Assembly: GCF_001937195.1 (NCBI RefSeq)
Contig: NZ_MSDO01000009.1
Span: forward strand, 186,001 to 250,000
Source of the DNA: Salinicola socius
GTDB taxonomy: Bacteria; Pseudomonadota; Gammaproteobacteria; Pseudomonadales; Halomonadaceae
Reading direction: 5' to 3'
DNA length: 64,000 nucleotides
Shown here piece by piece: positions 18,557 to 29,985 of the stretch (within the stretch, counting starts at the first letter, position 1; each line of letters starts with the position of its first letter). Position numbers and translations under genes: made by a program. The notes under the pieces were generated by a model, which saw only the letters and a program-made list of their open reading frames with translations, did not search any database and was not told the DNA's origin.

Positions 18557-19165
18557 ATGACACAACGCATTCTTCTCATTACCAGCTCCCTTTTCGGCGA
18601 AGGCGGCCAGTCCCGCGCGCTGGCGGAGTCCTTCAAGGCGGCACTGGCCGGGCATGACGTCGAGCTGACCGAGCGCGATGTGGTCGAGCAGGCGTTGCCA
18701 CACCTTACGGGTGCGGAAATGACGAGCTGGATGACCGACCCCGCCGAGCGCAGTGCCGAGCAGACAGAACTGGCGCGGCATTCCGATGCGCTGCTGGCGG
18801 AAATCGAAGCCAATGACGTGCTGGTGCTGGCCGTGCCGCTTTACAACCTGGGGATTCCCAGCCAGTTGAAGGCCTGGTTCGACCGCATCTTGCGCGCCGG
18901 CAAGACTTTCCAGTACACCGCGAACGGCCCGGTCGGGTTGCTCGAAGGCAAGTCCGGCCTGATCCTGGCAGCACGTGGCGGCATGTATGCCGGCTCCGAC
19001 ATGGATTCCCAGACACCGCACCTCAAGCACATGCTGGGACTGATCGGCATCAAGGAGGTACACACGATCTATGCGGAAGGCCTGAACATGGGCGACGAGC
19101 GCAAGCAACAATCCTTGAAGGAAGCCCGGCAGGCGATCGCTCAGTACGTCGAATCGCGGTTCTGA
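18557..19165 (+). CDS. azoR: FMN-dependent NADH-azoreductase
   Basis: A flavodoxin-fold quinone/azo reductase of 202 residues. The N-terminal FMN phosphate loop (ITSSLFGEGGQSRALAESF), the flavin-contact motif VPLYNLGIPSQLKAWFDRI and the RGGMYAG segment are all present. It should reduce quinones and azo compounds by two electrons in the cytoplasm. GGAGG lies 8 bases before the ATG at 18557; an in-frame start at 18488 gives an extension unlike the family. Confidence 0.92.
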   Translation: MTQRILLITSSLFGEGGQSRALAESFKAALAGHDVELTERDVVEQALPHLTGAEMTSWMTDPAERSAEQTELARHSDALLAEIEANDVLVLAVPLYNLGIPSQLKAWFDRILRAGKTFQYTANGPVGLLEGKSGLILAARGGMYAGSDMDSQTPHLKHMLGLIGIKEVHTIYAEGLNMGDERKQQSLKEARQAIAQYVESRF

Positions 19166-19344
19166 TCGATCGGACGACCCTCGGCCGCCAGCCCAGCACG
19201 CCGTTCGAGACTGTCGAGCTCGGGCGGCTTTGCTGTCTGCATTGCGCGGTGGCCGATCGGCTATCGCTGAATCCTGATTCACCGATCGGTGGCCGTGGTC
19301 TACCATAGAGTGGTTCAACACACTGACGAATCAGGAAGATTTCC

Positions 19345-19785
19345 ATGGAATACCTTCACACGATGGTTCGCGTCGCCGACCTCGACGCTTCTCTGCATTT
19401 CTACTGCGATCTGCTGGGTCTGCAGGAAGTGTCGCGCAAGGAGAGCGAGAAGGGGCGTTTCACTCTGGTGTTCCTGGCGACGCCCAACGACACGCCGCGT
19501 GCCAAGGCCGAACAGTCGCCAATGGTCGAACTGACCTACAACTGGGATCCGGAAACCTATACCGGCGGACGCAACTTCGGGCACCTGGCCTATCGCGTCG
19601 ACGACCTCTACGCGCTGTGCGAACAACTGCAGGCGGGGGGTGTCACCATCAACCGTCCTCCTCGGGATGGCCACATGGCCTTCGTCCGTTCGCCGGACGG
19701 CATCTCTATCGAGCTGCTGCAGAAAGGCGACGCGCTCGAACCCAAGGAGCCCTGGGCATCGATGGAAAATACGGGTAGCTGGTAA
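19345..19785 (+). CDS. Glyoxalase I (lactoylglutathione lyase) family protein
   Basis: A 146-residue VOC-fold metalloenzyme. It opens [26 protein letters not shown], with the metal-binding histidine at position 5. The remaining ligand positions fall in [17 protein letters not shown] and SIELLQK. It should isomerise the methylglyoxal-glutathione hemithioacetal to lactoylglutathione. AGGAAG precedes the ATG. The TspO gene follows after 5 bases, so they are likely co-transcribed. Confidence 0.88.
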   Translation: MEYLHTMVRVADLDASLHFYCDLLGLQEVSRKESEKGRFTLVFLATPNDTPRAKAEQSPMVELTYNWDPETYTGGRNFGHLAYRVDDLYALCEQLQAGGVTINRPPRDGHMAFVRSPDGISIELLQKGDALEPKEPWASMENTGSW

Positions 19786-19790
19786 GCGCC

Positions 19791-20264
19791 GTGAATCGTT
19801 CGATCTTACTCTTCTTCGGGTGGCTGTTGCTGGTGGCGATTGCCGCCAGCAGCGGTATTCTGGCTCCGCCGGGTGAGTGGTATGCCGCGCTCGCCAAACC
19901 GCCGCTGACGCCACCTGACTGGCTGTTTCCTGCCGCCTGGACGCTGCTCTATCTGATGATGGCGGTGGCGGCCTGGAAGGTCACCCTGATCGTGCCGCGC
20001 GACGAGCGCCGGGGGGCGTTGACGCCTTTCGTGCTGCAGCTGATCGCCAACGGTCTGTGGTCGTGGCTGTTCTTCGCGGCGCACTGGATGCTGATCGGCT
20101 TGCTCGATCTGTTGCTGATGTGGGGGCTGATCGTGTGGACGATCGTGACGTTCTGGCGCCATTCCCGGTCTGCTGCCGGATTGCTCGTGCCCTATCTGGT
20201 GTGGGTCAGTTTCGCCGCCTATCTCAATGCGTCGCTGCTGATCCTCAACTCGCCTTGGGGCTGA
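19791..20264 (+). CDS. tspO: TspO/MBR family tryptophan-rich sensory protein
   Basis: A 157-residue five-helix membrane protein of the translocator/porphyrin-binding family. The conserved segments WYAALAKPPLTPPDWLFPAAWTLLYLMMAVAAW and ANGLWSWLFFAAHW are present, as is the closing YLVWVSFAAYLNASLLILN. Bacterial homologues bind porphyrins and respond to oxygen or stress. It starts at a GTG only 5 bases after the glyoxalase stop. Confidence 0.9.
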   Translation: MNRSILLFFGWLLLVAIAASSGILAPPGEWYAALAKPPLTPPDWLFPAAWTLLYLMMAVAAWKVTLIVPRDERRGALTPFVLQLIANGLWSWLFFAAHWMLIGLLDLLLMWGLIVWTIVTFWRHSRSAAGLLVPYLVWVSFAAYLNASLLILNSPWG

Positions 20265-20316
20265 TGGCTCGAGCCACGGCGATGAACGACGTCTCTTCGA
20301 AAGCCAAGGAGGGCTC

Positions 20317-21003
20317 ATGATGCGGCAGGCTAAACCGCTTCCCGCCGATATCGAAGACGCGATGCGTCGAGAAGCGGTCGATCTCGAGCGGCTGGATCGC
20401 GAGATCTATCGTCAGTTCGATCGAGATCCGCTGACACCCATCGTCGGCCTGGGCCCCCGCGCGGCGAAGCTCGCCGTCTTCGGGCGCGATCCCGGCAGGA
20501 AGGAGGTCGAGATCGGGTTGCCGTTCGTCGGCGCCGGCGGACAGAAGGTTCGGGACGCGCTCTATCGTCACCGTCACGGGCGTCCGTTGCCGGACTTCGA
20601 GGCATCACTGTCGGTGGGCGAAGATCTGTTCTGGATCAACACCGTTCCCTACAAACCGCTCGGCAACAAGGCCTGGTCGATGGCGGTGAAACGGCGTTTC
20701 CAGCCGCTGGTGGCAGCGCTGCTGATGCGGCAGTGGAGCGGCGATCAGATCATCACGCTGGGGCGCGAAGCATTTTTCTGGTTCGGAATCGGCCAGACGA
20801 AAGAGATCCGCGACGCACTCGAAGCCTTCTGGTCCCGGGACGATCGTTTCAGCGTGACGCACGTGACCGAGCTGACACTCGACGACGGCGAGCGCAAGCG
20901 CTTCGTCCTCGCACCTCTGCCACACCCATCGCCACTCAATCAGCGCTGGTTCAAGCGCTTTCCCGAGTTGCTGGATCGGCGCCTGTCGACGCTCGACGTC
21001 TGA
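20317..21003 (+). CDS. Uracil-DNA glycosylase superfamily protein
   Basis: A 228-residue protein of the UDG fold. The water-activating loop is FGRDPGRKEVEIGLPFVGAGGQ, the middle motif is WINTVPYKPLGNK, and the leucine-loop segment is LPHPSPLNQRW. It probably removes uracil or other bases from DNA. Cysteines for the iron-sulfur cluster of families 4 and 5 are not evident, so the subfamily is unclear. AAGGAGG precedes the start; ATG 20317 and ATG 20320 are both possible, and the latter has better spacing. Confidence 0.75.
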   Translation: MMRQAKPLPADIEDAMRREAVDLERLDREIYRQFDRDPLTPIVGLGPRAAKLAVFGRDPGRKEVEIGLPFVGAGGQKVRDALYRHRHGRPLPDFEASLSVGEDLFWINTVPYKPLGNKAWSMAVKRRFQPLVAALLMRQWSGDQIITLGREAFFWFGIGQTKEIRDALEAFWSRDDRFSVTHVTELTLDDGERKRFVLAPLPHPSPLNQRWFKRFPELLDRRLSTLDV

Positions 21004-21022
21004 GACGGCCGATCCCCGGGGT

Positions 21023-21424
21023 TCAGTCCGGACGGGCCGCCATGCGCCCGCTACCCAGAAACATGATCGCAAGTGCGCCGAACAGATACATACCCTGGAG
21101 TTCCAGCGTCCAGCCGCCCTGACCGTTGAGTGTCCACAACTGGCCCATGTGGACGAGAATCAGTGCCACGATCATGTTTGCCGCCATCAACAGCCCGCCG
21201 ATACGAGCTTGCCAACCGACGATCGCCATCAACGGGGCGACGATCTCACCGATGAGTACGCCATAGGCGACGAACGACGGCAGGCCCATTCCCGACAAGT
21301 GCTGAGCGATGCCGTTGAGGCTGGTGGGGTCCATCAGCTTGCTGATGCCATGAAGCAGAATCAGGACGCCGACACACAGGCGTAGCAACAGCTTGCCGAG
21401 ATCTTCATTGTGCAGGAAGCGCAT
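21023..21424 (-). CDS. DoxX family membrane protein
   Basis: A 133-residue four-helix inner-membrane protein with the family pattern LLRLCVGVLILLHGISKLMDP near the start and LMAANMIVALILVH in the third helix. The family is linked to respiratory or redox stress roles, but a specific activity cannot be assigned. It is convergent with the UDG-like gene, with 19 bases between stops. Confidence 0.82.
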   Translation of the reverse strand: MRFLHNEDLGKLLLRLCVGVLILLHGISKLMDPTSLNGIAQHLSGMGLPSFVAYGVLIGEIVAPLMAIVGWQARIGGLLMAANMIVALILVHMGQLWTLNGQGGWTLELQGMYLFGALAIMFLGSGRMAARPD

Positions 21425-21525
21425 TAGCAGAGTTCCGTATCGTTCAGGTTCCGGTGCCGGTTCGGCGCACTCAGGCTACCAGAACTGGCGTTCTTTTCAT
21501 GGGGCAAATATTCGCGGCTTGATTT

Positions 21526-21541
21526 GTAGTCCCAGGACTAC
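21526..21541. promoter_or_regulatory. Inverted repeat upstream of the diguanylate cyclase gene
   Basis: GTAGTCC and GGACTAC flank a 2-base centre, about 150 bases upstream of the cyclase start in the divergent region with doxX. A regulator site is possible; no known regulator is indicated. Confidence 0.3.
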
Positions 21542-21693
21542 ACGATCGATATCTGTTATTACAATGTTGTTTTTTGTCAAAACCGGCGATACTCGGTCTT
21601 TGATTTCCGCCCGGCTGATCGACGCTTTCATGGAGCCAGCCCGGGAACCGCTCTCGAAAACGGGTCATATCCCAACACAATAACGAGTCGCAC

Positions 21694-22854
21694 ATGCGGA
21701 GCCTGTTCTTTGCTATTCGGCAGAAATGTACCGAGCTCTGGCGAAGGTGTACCAAGGCGCCCGACGCTCTTGCTGCGGAGCGCCGACGCAGCTTCGAGAT
21801 CATGGCCGAGATCTATCTGCTGGCATTCTGTCTTCAGGCGGCCGTGGCGCCGCTGATGTTTCTCGTCGATCGCCCGCTGCTCGGCGGACTCAATCTGCTC
21901 TGCCTGGCGGCTTATGTGGTGGCTCTGGTGCTGCATCACCGGCTTTTCGTGGCCACTGCCCTGACGATAAAGCTTTGCACGTTTCTCGTCTTCGTCATCG
22001 TCGGGGTGGCCGTTGCCGCCAATCAAACCAGCTTGATCTACTATCTGCTGTTTGCCGAAGTCGAGCTGATGCTGGCCGATCTCCGGCGCCGCACCAAGAT
22101 TCTGGTCACCGCCTGCCTGATCGCGATCACGCTCGGCGTACTCCATCTGCCACCGCTGCACGGCACGGATGCGACGTCATCGGCGGTGGATACGATGCTC
22201 TCCGACCTGGGACTGGCGCTTGTCTTCGTCATGCTCTGCGTGGTGATTCTTCGCATGCTGGCGATCACCGATCACCATGAACATCGCTATCGCAGCGATG
22301 CCATGTACGACTCGCTGACGCGGGTGCTCAACCGGCGTGCCATCTTCGAACGGGCTTCCGTCCATTGGCGGACGCAGCGCGATTTCGCCGTCGTGCTGGT
22401 AGATGCCGATCACTTCAAGGAGATCAATGACAATCATGGTCATACGACGGGCGATGCGGTGCTCTACCATCTCGCCACCCTGTTGCGGGAATCGCTACGC
22501 GGTGAAGATAGCGTCGGCCGGGTAGGCGGGGAGGAGTTTCTGCTGCTGCTCCCTGACGCAGGAAAAAGCGACAGCATTGCGGCTGCCACGCGCATCCGCG
22601 ACTCGCTGGCGAACCATCCCTGCCGCCTCGATAAGGTCGAGCTATCGGTGACGCTGTCGATGGGGATCGCGACTTCCGATGAGGGGCTGCATCTGCGGGA
22701 TCTGATCGAGCTGGCTGACAGACGCCTTTACGCGGCCAAGTCCGCCGGACGTGACCAGGTGGTGGCCGAGGGCTATCTGGATACCGCCGCATCTCGCAAT
22801 GCGCAGCGTCTGGCTCAGGGCGTCGAACGTGCGCTGGAGACCGACGAGGCGTAG
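21694..22854 (+). CDS. Membrane-bound GGDEF diguanylate cyclase
   Basis: The 386-residue protein has about six membrane helices in its first 190 residues, with no recognisable sensor domain, then a GGDEF domain from DSLTRVLNRRAIFERA. The active site reads RVGGEEF and an RGED inhibitory site precedes it by five residues, so it should synthesise c-di-GMP with product inhibition. This is the second cyclase of the window. It appears monocistronic. Confidence 0.88.
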   Translation: MRSLFFAIRQKCTELWRRCTKAPDALAAERRRSFEIMAEIYLLAFCLQAAVAPLMFLVDRPLLGGLNLLCLAAYVVALVLHHRLFVATALTIKLCTFLVFVIVGVAVAANQTSLIYYLLFAEVELMLADLRRRTKILVTACLIAITLGVLHLPPLHGTDATSSAVDTMLSDLGLALVFVMLCVVILRMLAITDHHEHRYRSDAMYDSLTRVLNRRAIFERASVHWRTQRDFAVVLVDADHFKEINDNHGHTTGDAVLYHLATLLRESLRGEDSVGRVGGEEFLLLLPDAGKSDSIAAATRIRDSLANHPCRLDKVELSVTLSMGIATSDEGLHLRDLIELADRRLYAAKSAGRDQVVAEGYLDTAASRNAQRLAQGVERALETDEA

Positions 22855-22898
22855 ATTTTCCGACAATCTTGCACCCGCGGCGAGCCTGGTTCACGGGC

Positions 22899-23606
22899 TC
22901 AACGGGCCAGGGGCAGACGTGACAGGCAACGCTGGACGAACCTCGTCATGCCGCCAGCCACCGGGGTGCAGAGGACCCACGGCAGGGCGAGCAGCGCAAT
23001 GCTGAGCGCACCCATGTAGACGTCGCTGAACCAGTGCGCGCCAACCATGATGCGGGGAGCGCTCAACAGCAGTACGAAGGCAACGCTCCAGCCGGCGGTA
23101 CGCCGATCGGCGAAGCGCAGCATGAAGCCGGCGAAGATCATCAGCATCAAACCGTGATCGCCGGGAAAGCTGTTCGAAGCGCTATCCTTGGTCGGAATCG
23201 AGACGATATCGGTCAGATGGGCCGCGTGTGCGAAGAAACGCGTCGGACTGGGGTGGCCGTAGGTAATCGCCTTGTTGGTCACCACTGCGATCACCCCGGC
23301 TGTCAGCAGCATGGTCACGCCGATGCCGAGCCAGCGCCGCCATCGATCAGGCCGCGGATCGCGGCGCATGGCCACACTGAACAGTACGCCCATCACGGCA
23401 AATGACGCCGCGTCGAAGAAGCGCGTATTGAGCAGTGCCAGCACGTCATCCCATAGTCCGTTGTCCGGCGTTATCCACTGATTGAAAGTCCAGAAGATCC
23501 GATCATCCAGATCGGTCCAGGGCAGCCCGTGGGGCAGGGCCCAGCTCAGCAACAGGATCAGTCCGGTCAGGTTGAAGCCTAGCAAACGTTTCCATTGCAC
23601 TTTCAT
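22899..23606 (-). CDS. PAP2-family membrane phosphatase
   Basis: A 235-residue polytopic inner-membrane protein with the three phosphatase motifs: KAITYGHPSPTRFF, SFPGDHG and RIMVGAHWFSDV, carrying the catalytic histidines. It should act on lipid phosphates such as undecaprenyl pyrophosphate, phosphatidic acid or lipid A. It resembles LpxT-like members, but the substrate cannot be fixed from sequence. Confidence 0.83.
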   Translation of the reverse strand: MKVQWKRLLGFNLTGLILLLSWALPHGLPWTDLDDRIFWTFNQWITPDNGLWDDVLALLNTRFFDAASFAVMGVLFSVAMRRDPRPDRWRRWLGIGVTMLLTAGVIAVVTNKAITYGHPSPTRFFAHAAHLTDIVSIPTKDSASNSFPGDHGLMLMIFAGFMLRFADRRTAGWSVAFVLLLSAPRIMVGAHWFSDVYMGALSIALLALPWVLCTPVAGGMTRFVQRCLSRLPLAR

Positions 23607-23704
23607 GGGTCACTCGCAGGGTGAATCGTCTGCGAGCATTATAATTTAAGCGATTCATAAGGAACAGTGTTTGATAACTGATTCCGAGTACCAGCGTGCA
23701 AAAC

Positions 23705-23733
23705 GCCTCCACGGCCTGGGCCGGTGGAGGCGC
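23705..23733 (-). terminator. Terminator downstream of valS
   Basis: CGCCTCCAC and GTGGAGGCG form a GC-rich hairpin. On the minus strand it is followed by TTTT. It lies about 90 bases past the valS stop. Confidence 0.7.
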
Positions 23734-23822
23734 TTGTCCCGCTCCCCGCCACGCCGACATCGACGCGCTATCCAGTCCGGCGTGATATCGGGTGTGGCGC
23801 GGTGTCCATCCTGTCGCGGCGC

Positions 23823-26672
<2,850 letters not shown>

Positions 26673-26859
26673 GGCGGCTATCGGGCTCGGCAATGAGTGG
26701 CGACGACACGCGGCACACCCGGCTTGCGAGGGGCGAGGTGCGGCGTAGCGAAAATGGCGGGGATTATACCCTTTGGCGGCAGGCGGCGTCATGGCGGGAG
26801 TCCGCCGGACTCTATTTGGCGGCACCGTTGCGAAACGTTGGCGAGCGCAGCCACTTTTG

Positions 26860-27038
26860 CTAGGAAACGCTGAATGAATCGACGAGCGGAGTAAAACGCA
26901 AGGCGTACGGAGCACAGGAACCGGAGCCTAGGGGTGTAGGTGAGGATTCCTATCGGACCGGCGCCCCCGGCACCGCACAACGAAGCGATTTGCCGGGGAC
27001 GCCGAGTTCGCGCAGACATTTATGCAGTGTTTCCCTAG
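26860..27038. mobile_element. MITE-like element with imperfect terminal inverted repeats
   Basis: A 179-base segment between valS and holC is bounded by CTAGG-type ends that are inverted copies of each other. The left end reads CTAGGAAACGCTGAATGAAT; the right end, on the other strand, reads CTAGGGAAACACTGCATAAA. CTAG at both borders would fit a target duplication of the IS5 type. No transposase is inside. The right end supplies the stop codon of holC. The IS-family link is an inference. Confidence 0.5.
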
Positions 27039-27460
27039 AGCTTGTGCGCCTCGACCCGATACCCCCGGTCCTTGTAGGTCTTCCAGCAGGCGCGCTTGGT
27101 GCGCAGCACGTCCTGGTGCTGGTTGATGATCTCGGCGACACGCTCCAGGCGCGAGAACCACTCGGGGATCTCGTCGTTCAGATTGAGCATCGCCTGTACG
27201 CCGGGCTCCGGTACGGCTTCCCAGCCGATCGTCACTGGCGGTGGCGGATCCATGGCATCGCCCGCGACGCGATGCGGGACGTAGCTCTCCTCTCGGAACG
27301 TCCACAACAGTTCGTCGAGTTCGCGAGCCATGGTTTCGTCCTGGGTGTGGATATGCAGCTGATAACCCTTGCGATAGATCGTCTCCGCCAGTCGGCAGGC
27401 GAAGGTCAGCCGGGCTTCCAGCGTGGTATCGGGCAGGATGTAGAAATCGACTTTGGTCAT
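27035..27460 (-). CDS. holC: DNA polymerase III chi subunit
   Basis: Chi links the clamp loader to SSB. The 141-residue protein shows the family features: MTKVDFYILPDTTLEARLTFACRLAE, the Rossmann-like core with HIHTQDETMARELDELLWTF, and the VEIIN-like segment VAEIINQHQDVLRTKRACWKTYKDRGY. It is upstream of valS on the same strand, with a MITE-like insertion between them. The TAG stop lies inside the end repeat of that element, so the last residues could have been altered by the insertion. Confidence 0.92.
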   Translation of the reverse strand: MTKVDFYILPDTTLEARLTFACRLAETIYRKGYQLHIHTQDETMARELDELLWTFREESYVPHRVAGDAMDPPPPVTIGWEAVPEPGVQAMLNLNDEIPEWFSRLERVAEIINQHQDVLRTKRACWKTYKDRGYRVEAHKL

Positions 27461-27529
27461 GACATTCCGTTGATGGAGAGCTTCGGGCCAGGGTTACGAG
27501 TTACCAATGTTACCCGACTCGATACCGAG

Positions 27530-27680
27530 CGAGATGAGGGGTCTCAAGCGAACCCGAGCGATTGCGCGAGCTAGCCTCAGGCAAGGCGAATCCAGCCAAG
27601 CGAGCGCAGTCGAGGGTTCTTCAATGAGCATCGCGAAGCTGGATTCAGCATCTCGTCACTGAGTCGGCGCCAATCGCTCG
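27530..27680. repeat. Interleaved inverted repeats between holC and the SDR gene
   Basis: Three pairs are visible: CGAGATG (27530-27536) with CATCTCG (27650-27656), CGAGCGATTG (27556-27565) with CAATCGCTCG (27671-27680), and GAATCCAGC (27589-27597) with GCTGGATTC (27639-27647). The outer two pairs cross, giving a pseudoknot-like order. This may be a dispersed intergenic repeat or a structured RNA. Confidence 0.45.
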
Positions 27681-27697
27681 CGCAGGCCCGACCTCTC

Positions 27698-28438
27698 TTA
27701 AACGCCGCCGTCGATGTCGATGAGTGCACCCGTCGTGAACCCCGCCTCGGCCAGCCACAGAATGCCGTTGGCGATCTCCTCCGGCTCGCCGATGCGACCC
27801 ATCGGGATCACCGAGCCGGCGATGTCGGGCTTGTCAGGGTTGCCGCCGCTGGCATGAATGGTGGTGCGGATGACGCCGGGCCGGATGGTGTTGACGCGAA
27901 TGCCTTCGCCGGCGACTTCCTTCGAAAGCCCCTCGGTCATGGTATCGATGGCGCCCTTGGAGGCGGCGTAGTCGACGTATTCCCCCGAGCCGCCGAGGTG
28001 GGAGGCCGCATAGCCGACGTTGACGATGGCACCGCCGTTGCCGCCGTGCCTGGTGGACATGCGCTTGATCGCTTCGCGGGCGCAGATGAATGGGCCGACG
28101 ACGTTGATCTTCATCATCCGATCGATGCGCTCGAAGCTCATTTCGTCGACGCGGCTGATCTGGTCGACGATGCCGGCGTTGTTGACCAGAACGTCGACCC
28201 GGCCCAGCTCGCGGTCGACGGTCTCGAACATGGCAACGATGGCGGCTTCATCGACGACGTCCGCCTGGATCGCGATCGCGCGACCGCCGTCGGCTTCGAT
28301 CTCGGCGACCACCTTGTCGGCGGAGGCCTTGTCGCTGCGATAGTTGACGGCCACGGCATAGCCTTTCTGGGCGGCCATGATGGCGGTGGCGGCGCCGATG
28401 CCGCGGCCGGCGCCGGTAATGATCATCACGGGTTTCAT
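27698..28438 (-). CDS. SDR-family NAD(P)-dependent oxidoreductase
   Basis: A 246-residue short-chain dehydrogenase. It has the cofactor loop TGAGRGIGAATA, the NNAG motif, and the catalytic YVDYAASKGAID segment with tyrosine and lysine. The ending FTTGALIDIDGGV is typical of the glucose/3-oxoacyl reductase-like branch. The substrate is unknown. The ATG at 28438 has AGGAGG 5 bases upstream; a longer start at 28456 would include the ribosome site. It is downstream of ilvE on the same strand, but 190 bases away. Confidence 0.87.
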   Translation of the reverse strand: MKPVMIITGAGRGIGAATAIMAAQKGYAVAVNYRSDKASADKVVAEIEADGGRAIAIQADVVDEAAIVAMFETVDRELGRVDVLVNNAGIVDQISRVDEMSFERIDRMMKINVVGPFICAREAIKRMSTRHGGNGGAIVNVGYAASHLGGSGEYVDYAASKGAIDTMTEGLSKEVAGEGIRVNTIRPGVIRTTIHASGGNPDKPDIAGSVIPMGRIGEPEEIANGILWLAEAGFTTGALIDIDGGV

Positions 28439-28601
28439 CACATCCTCCTTTCGCAAATGGATCGTCGAACTCTCGAGACGAAGCGACCGCCGGTGGGCGG
28501 TCGTTTCGGGTCTACGATCTGAGGCTCGACGTGTGGCACGGTGTCAGCGTAGGACGAAATCTTTCCCTTCGCACCGGGCCTATCGCATCAGTCAGATTGC
28601 C

Positions 28602-28657
28602 TCAGGCCGATTGCATCGGGTCAGTCGCGTCAGGCCAGTTGCATCAGCCAGCCGCGA
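28602..28657. repeat. 28-bp imperfect tandem repeat overlapping the ilvE 3' end
   Basis: TCAGGCC-RRTTGCATC occurs at 28602 and again at 28630. The second copy starts exactly at the ilvE stop codon and runs into coding sequence, so the gene's end appears to have been duplicated into the spacer. Confidence 0.5.
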
Positions 28658-29730
28658 GTGTCTTCGCTGCGGCCGTACTGGATGTCCAGCAGGCGCTTGC
28701 GCAGCTTGGCGCTGACCGCTTCGCCTTCGATCGGCGGCGTGACGATGCGGTCGCTTTCGGTCACCAGCTGGCCGATCTGGGTGATGACGGCGGCGGTACC
28801 GCAGGCGAACACCTCGACGATGTCGCCGTTGGCAACGCCGTCACGCCATTCGTCGATGCTGATCGGTCGCTCTTCCGGCGTGAGGCCGGCATCGCGGGCC
28901 AGCTCCAGGATGGAATCGCGGGTAACACCTTCCAGAATCGTGCCGGTCAGCGCCGGCGTGACCAGACGACCATCGCGATAGACGAAGAACAGGTTCATGC
29001 CGCCCAGCTCTTCGATCCACTTGTTCTCCGCCGCATCGAGAAACGCGACCTGATCGCAACCATGGCTTTCGGCCTCGGCCTGAGCCAGCAGCGACGCGGC
29101 GTAATTGCCACCGCACTTGGCGAAACCGGTGCCGCCGGGCGCGGCGCGGTTGTAGTGCTGGGAGAGCCAGATCGAGACCGGCTTGCCGCCGCCCTTGAAG
29201 TAGGCCGCAGCCGGCGAGGCGATAAGATAGTAGTCGACTTCGGCCGCCGGCTTGACGCCCAGCGACTTGCCATTGCCGATCATGAACGGGCGCAGGTAGA
29301 GACTGCACTCCTCGGCCTCGTTCTTCGGCGTCGGGACCCAGTCGACATCCTGGGCAACCAGCGTCTTGAGCGATCCGAGGAAAGTCTCGTCGTCGAGTTC
29401 CGGCAGGGCGAGGCGACGGGCGGAGGCGCGGAAGCGTGCCGCGTTCTTCTCCGGGCGGAAGGTCCAGACCGAGCCATCGGCGTGACGGTAGGCCTTGATA
29501 CCTTCGAAGATCTCCTGACCGTAATGCAGCACTGGAGACGCCGGGTCGATCAGCAGCGGCCCGTAAGGGCGAATCTCGCCGCGCTGCCAGCCGCCGGCCC
29601 TGGTCCAGCGTACGTGCACCATGTGGTCGGTGAAGTAGCGGCCGAAGCCCGGGTTGGCAAGAATCTCGTTGCGTAGAGCGGCATCGAGCGGATTGGATGC
29701 AAGGCGGGCTTCGAAACCTGAAGTGGACAC
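28630..29730 (-). CDS. ilvE: Branched-chain amino acid aminotransferase
   Basis: Transaminates the 2-keto precursors of valine, leucine and isoleucine with glutamate, using PLP. The 366-residue fold-type IV enzyme is of the longer, eukaryote-like (class II) BCAT type. It carries LHYGQEIFEGIKAYR, SLYLRPFMIGN, the region around PGGTGFAKCGGNYAASLLAQ with the PLP lysine, and EELGGMNLFFVY. Translation starts at a GTG at 29730 with AGGAG just upstream; a far upstream in-frame ATG at 29847 is ignored because the added stretch looks non-coding. Confidence 0.93.
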   Translation of the reverse strand: MSTSGFEARLASNPLDAALRNEILANPGFGRYFTDHMVHVRWTRAGGWQRGEIRPYGPLLIDPASPVLHYGQEIFEGIKAYRHADGSVWTFRPEKNAARFRASARRLALPELDDETFLGSLKTLVAQDVDWVPTPKNEAEECSLYLRPFMIGNGKSLGVKPAAEVDYYLIASPAAAYFKGGGKPVSIWLSQHYNRAAPGGTGFAKCGGNYAASLLAQAEAESHGCDQVAFLDAAENKWIEELGGMNLFFVYRDGRLVTPALTGTILEGVTRDSILELARDAGLTPEERPISIDEWRDGVANGDIVEVFACGTAAVITQIGQLVTESDRIVTPPIEGEAVSAKLRKRLLDIQYGRSEDTRGWLMQLA

Positions 29731-29920
29731 TGCGACTTCTCCTGACAGTCCATGCTGCCTGACGACTCGAGCGGGACGCCAGGCGGTCGATGACTTCGGT
29801 AGGGAACTGCCCGGATCACCGGGCAGCGGACAGATTGAAATTAGCATGCAAAGCGTTGGCTGCGAAGAGGGCGCCCGGGCTTATCCTTCGACGCCCTGCG
29901 CGCAGTCTTTCTGCACTGAT

Positions 29921-29980
29921 GGCTTGGCCTGTCCAGATTGACGGCTTGGCCTGTCCAGATTGACGGCTTGGGCTCTCTGT
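29921..29980. repeat. 22-bp tandem repeat downstream of pepA
   Basis: Two perfect copies of GGCTTGGCCTGTCCAGATTG plus AC lie head to tail (29921-29942 and 29943-29964), with a partial third copy after them. They sit between the pepA stop and the ilvE promoter region. Confidence 0.65.
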
Positions 29981-29985
29981 ACGGA

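Noticed and set aside
26928-27305. Transposase fragment in the MITE-like segment
   Set aside because: The frame is mostly the holC shadow; no transposase motif was found.
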